Shown here one piece after another: positions 62,580-64,000 of a stretch of 64,000 bases of DNA. Numbering within the stretch: position 1 is the first letter of the stretch; every line of letters starts with the position of its first letter. The notes under the pieces are model-generated. The model saw only the letters and a program-made list of their open reading frames with translations. It was not told the DNA's origin and searched no databases. Position numbers and translations under genes: made by a program. The stretch lies in the NCBI RefSeq assembly GCF_000400735.1, contig NZ_KE007367.1, forward strand, positions 486,672 to 550,671, in the 5' to 3' direction. This stretch comes from Acinetobacter tandoii DSM 14970 = CIP 107469 (GTDB taxonomy: Bacteria > Pseudomonadota > Gammaproteobacteria > Pseudomonadales > Moraxellaceae).

Positions 62580-63180
62580 TCAGGCCGAGGAAGAAGACGC
62601 AATACGCTTGGCACCCGCCGTGGAATTAAAAGATTGGGTGATTAAAAACTTCTTAACACTTGGTGGTGAACTTCACAATCCCGACCATGACCATATTGCT
62701 GAACTACTTCATGATGACGAAACATTTCTGGCATTTGCTTGGGCATCATCTGCATGTATGGCAAAGAAACGCATGGTGCTTGGTCAATGTGAAAAAGTGA
62801 TGTTCAACCAAGGTGGCTGGAAGAAAGCACGCCAAGAACAACAGATGCGGGATTGGTTTGGTTATATACCGGTTTATCTAATCACTATCGATGCAAGCTT
62901 TTGTGAAAACTCAAATGATCGTGACTTTTGCACATTGATCGAGCATGAGCTTTATCACATTGGTGTTGAGCGTGACGAAGATGGTGAAATCATCTATAGC
63001 GACCATACAGGCTTACCTAAACATCACTTGGCCGCTCATGATGTAGAAGAGTTCATTGGTGTGGTCAAACGCTGGGGAGCAAACGAGAATGTACAAAGGC
63101 TTGTTGAAGTCGCTAAGCAAGCGCCGTTTGTATCAGAGAAGAATATTGCTGCGTGTTGTGGGACTTGTTTAATTAATTGA
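62539..63180 (+). CDS. putative phage metallopeptidase
   Basis: This protein of 213 residues has the zinc motif IEHELYHIGVE (HExxH) near residue 135 and a second histidine-rich part (GLPKHHLAAHDVEEF) near 160. This is the layout of the phage 'putative metallopeptidase' family that lies just upstream of terminase genes in Acinetobacter prophages. The substrate is unknown. A CCGTC cluster (ACCGTC... AACCGC) at the end may add metal ligands: the C-terminus has AACCGTC. Confidence 0.8.
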   Translation: MDQIRPFPPTDLIDQAEEEDAIRLAPAVELKDWVIKNFLTLGGELHNPDHDHIAELLHDDETFLAFAWASSACMAKKRMVLGQCEKVMFNQGGWKKARQEQQMRDWFGYIPVYLITIDASFCENSNDRDFCTLIEHELYHIGVERDEDGEIIYSDHTGLPKHHLAAHDVEEFIGVVKRWGANENVQRLVEVAKQAPFVSEKNIAACCGTCLIN

Positions 63181-63238
63181 GCTTTATGGCTCTTTTTTTT
63201 GCCTATCTTGCTATACGTAGCTATACAAAGGGGTGTTT

Positions 63239-63703
63239 ATGGCGGCACTAAAAGAGCCTGTAAAAATGTTTATAGTTCAGTCTCTTGCATGCTTTGAAAC
63301 CCCTCAACAAGTAGTAGAAGCTGTAAAGCAAGAATATAAGATTGAAATCACAAGGCAGCAGGTAGCTTTATACGATCCAACGAAAGTTGCAGGTCGCAAT
63401 CTTAGTAAGAAGCTGAAAGATTTGTTTGAGCGTACACGCAAAGATTTTCGTAAGAATATTGAAGATATTGCTATTGCGAATAAAGCATTTCGTTTGAATG
63501 AACTCCAGAAAATGTATGAAGATTCTGGAAAAAATAAACGAGCAAAACAAAACCTGCTGAAACAAGCCTTTCAAGAGACAGATGGTCGTGTGACCAAGCA
63601 GGAAATTACAGGCAAAGATGGCAAACCAATCGAGACTGTAAATTCCAGCATATCAACAGAAAGCTACCTTAAAGCAAGGGAGCAGGTTTTAGATGAGTAC
63701 TGA
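63239..63703 (+). CDS. terminase small subunit-like protein (DUF2280)
   Basis: This basic, helical protein of 154 residues matches DUF2280 (FIVQSLACFETPQQVVEAVKQ, then the RQQVALYDPTK region). DUF2280 proteins sit where the terminase small subunit is expected and probably recognise the packaging site. ATG 63239 with AAGGGG six bases upstream is used; a GTG two codons earlier is possible. It overlaps the large subunit gene by 11 bases. Confidence 0.82.
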   Translation: MAALKEPVKMFIVQSLACFETPQQVVEAVKQEYKIEITRQQVALYDPTKVAGRNLSKKLKDLFERTRKDFRKNIEDIAIANKAFRLNELQKMYEDSGKNKRAKQNLLKQAFQETDGRVTKQEITGKDGKPIETVNSSISTESYLKAREQVLDEY

Positions 63704-64000
63704 TCCAGCACGCGAACTTGCGATTCGTATTGAAGCCAAAGAAGACTTGTACTTCTTTTCTCGATACATGTTTAAAGAGCGGCGAAAATATAAGTGGATG
63801 CATAACTGGCACCATCGAGTCGTTTGTGATGCCTTAATGAAGGTATTTCGGGGTGAGACAAAGCGATTAATCATCAACATACCTCCGCGATACTCCAAGA
63901 CTGAATTGGCTGTAATTAATTTTATGGCCTGGTGTTTTGGCAAAGTGCCTGATTGCGAGTTTATTCATATCAGCTACTCAGCAACGCTGGCAGCAAACAA
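63693..64000 (+). CDS. phage terminase large subunit (partial, runs off the window)
   Basis: The first 102 or so residues of the packaging motor ATPase/nuclease are present. The N-terminal adenine-binding region (FSRYMFKERRKYKWMHNWHH) and Walker A-like IINIPPRYSKTELAV near residue 72 are seen. The rest of the gene lies beyond base 64000. Its presence shows that the prophage late region continues to the right. Confidence 0.9.
   Translation, partial: MSTDPARELAIRIEAKEDLYFFSRYMFKERRKYKWMHNWHHRVVCDALMKVFRGETKRLIINIPPRYSKTELAVINFMAWCFGKVPDCEFIHISYSATLAAN

Noticed and set aside
1..64000. tRNA, rRNA, CRISPR arrays, insertion sequences, integrase
   Set aside because: Looked for tRNA T-loop patterns, short regular repeat-spacer structures and transposase motifs on both strands; none was found.

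Overview
The window is about 40% GC chromosome from a gammaproteobacterium of the Moraxellaceae, almost certainly Acinetobacter. Evidence for this is the divergent alkR/alkM pair, the cyd operon of this genus (cydP-cydA-cydB-cydX-ybgE), the prmB-aroC, ilvA/rpiA and clpS-clpA gene contents, and prophage genes of the Acinetobacter type (GH108 lysozyme, DUF2158, DUF2280, putative metallopeptidase).

Positions 1-46.5 kb are mostly core genome. In order they hold: lpxB (lipid A); alkR/alkM (alkane oxidation) followed by two acyl-CoA dehydrogenases, one of which lacks the usual catalytic Glu; a UbiB-like kinase; prmB-aroC; the cytochrome bd operon, with a perfect FNR/ANR-type box and, further upstream, a 12-copy GATTG tandem repeat; a PfkB sugar/nucleoside kinase, a Rieske protein and a YqiJ-like membrane protein; an M16 metallopeptidase and pldA; the KtrAB potassium system; ilvA and rpiA (divergent); a diguanylate cyclase; argC; a DUF6776-like gene with clpS-clpA; argF; and a six-gene lipid operon at 39.1-45.0 kb. 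That operon resembles E. coli ynbABCD and carries an extra PlsC acyltransferase and a small membrane protein. It looks like a self-contained but functionally undefined phospholipid pathway.

Positions 46.5-54.6 kb are a decayed accessory segment. It contains a frameshifted 5' fragment of xseA whose intact relative lies 11.6 kb downstream, a frameshifted copy of a small membrane protein next to its intact paralogue, an endolysin with an in-frame stop at codon 5, and a umuC remnant with multiple lesions. Between lysin and umuC is an AT-rich run of short orphan genes (one SUKH/SMI1-like) separated by sites that look like XerC/XerD recombination (dif/pdif) sites. I read this as a chromosomal array of pdif-like modules carrying candidate immunity genes, and it is the most interesting feature of the window.

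Positions 54.6-64 kb are the middle of a prophage that runs off the right end. It has a replication O-like protein with 18-bp-spaced iterons inside its own gene, DUF1064 and Q-like genes, then a cargo block (HNH endonuclease, exonuclease VII subunits, DUF2971, HicAB), and then DUF2158, PD-(D/E)XK-like, metallopeptidase and terminase genes. No integrase, tRNA, rRNA, CRISPR array or transposase is visible.
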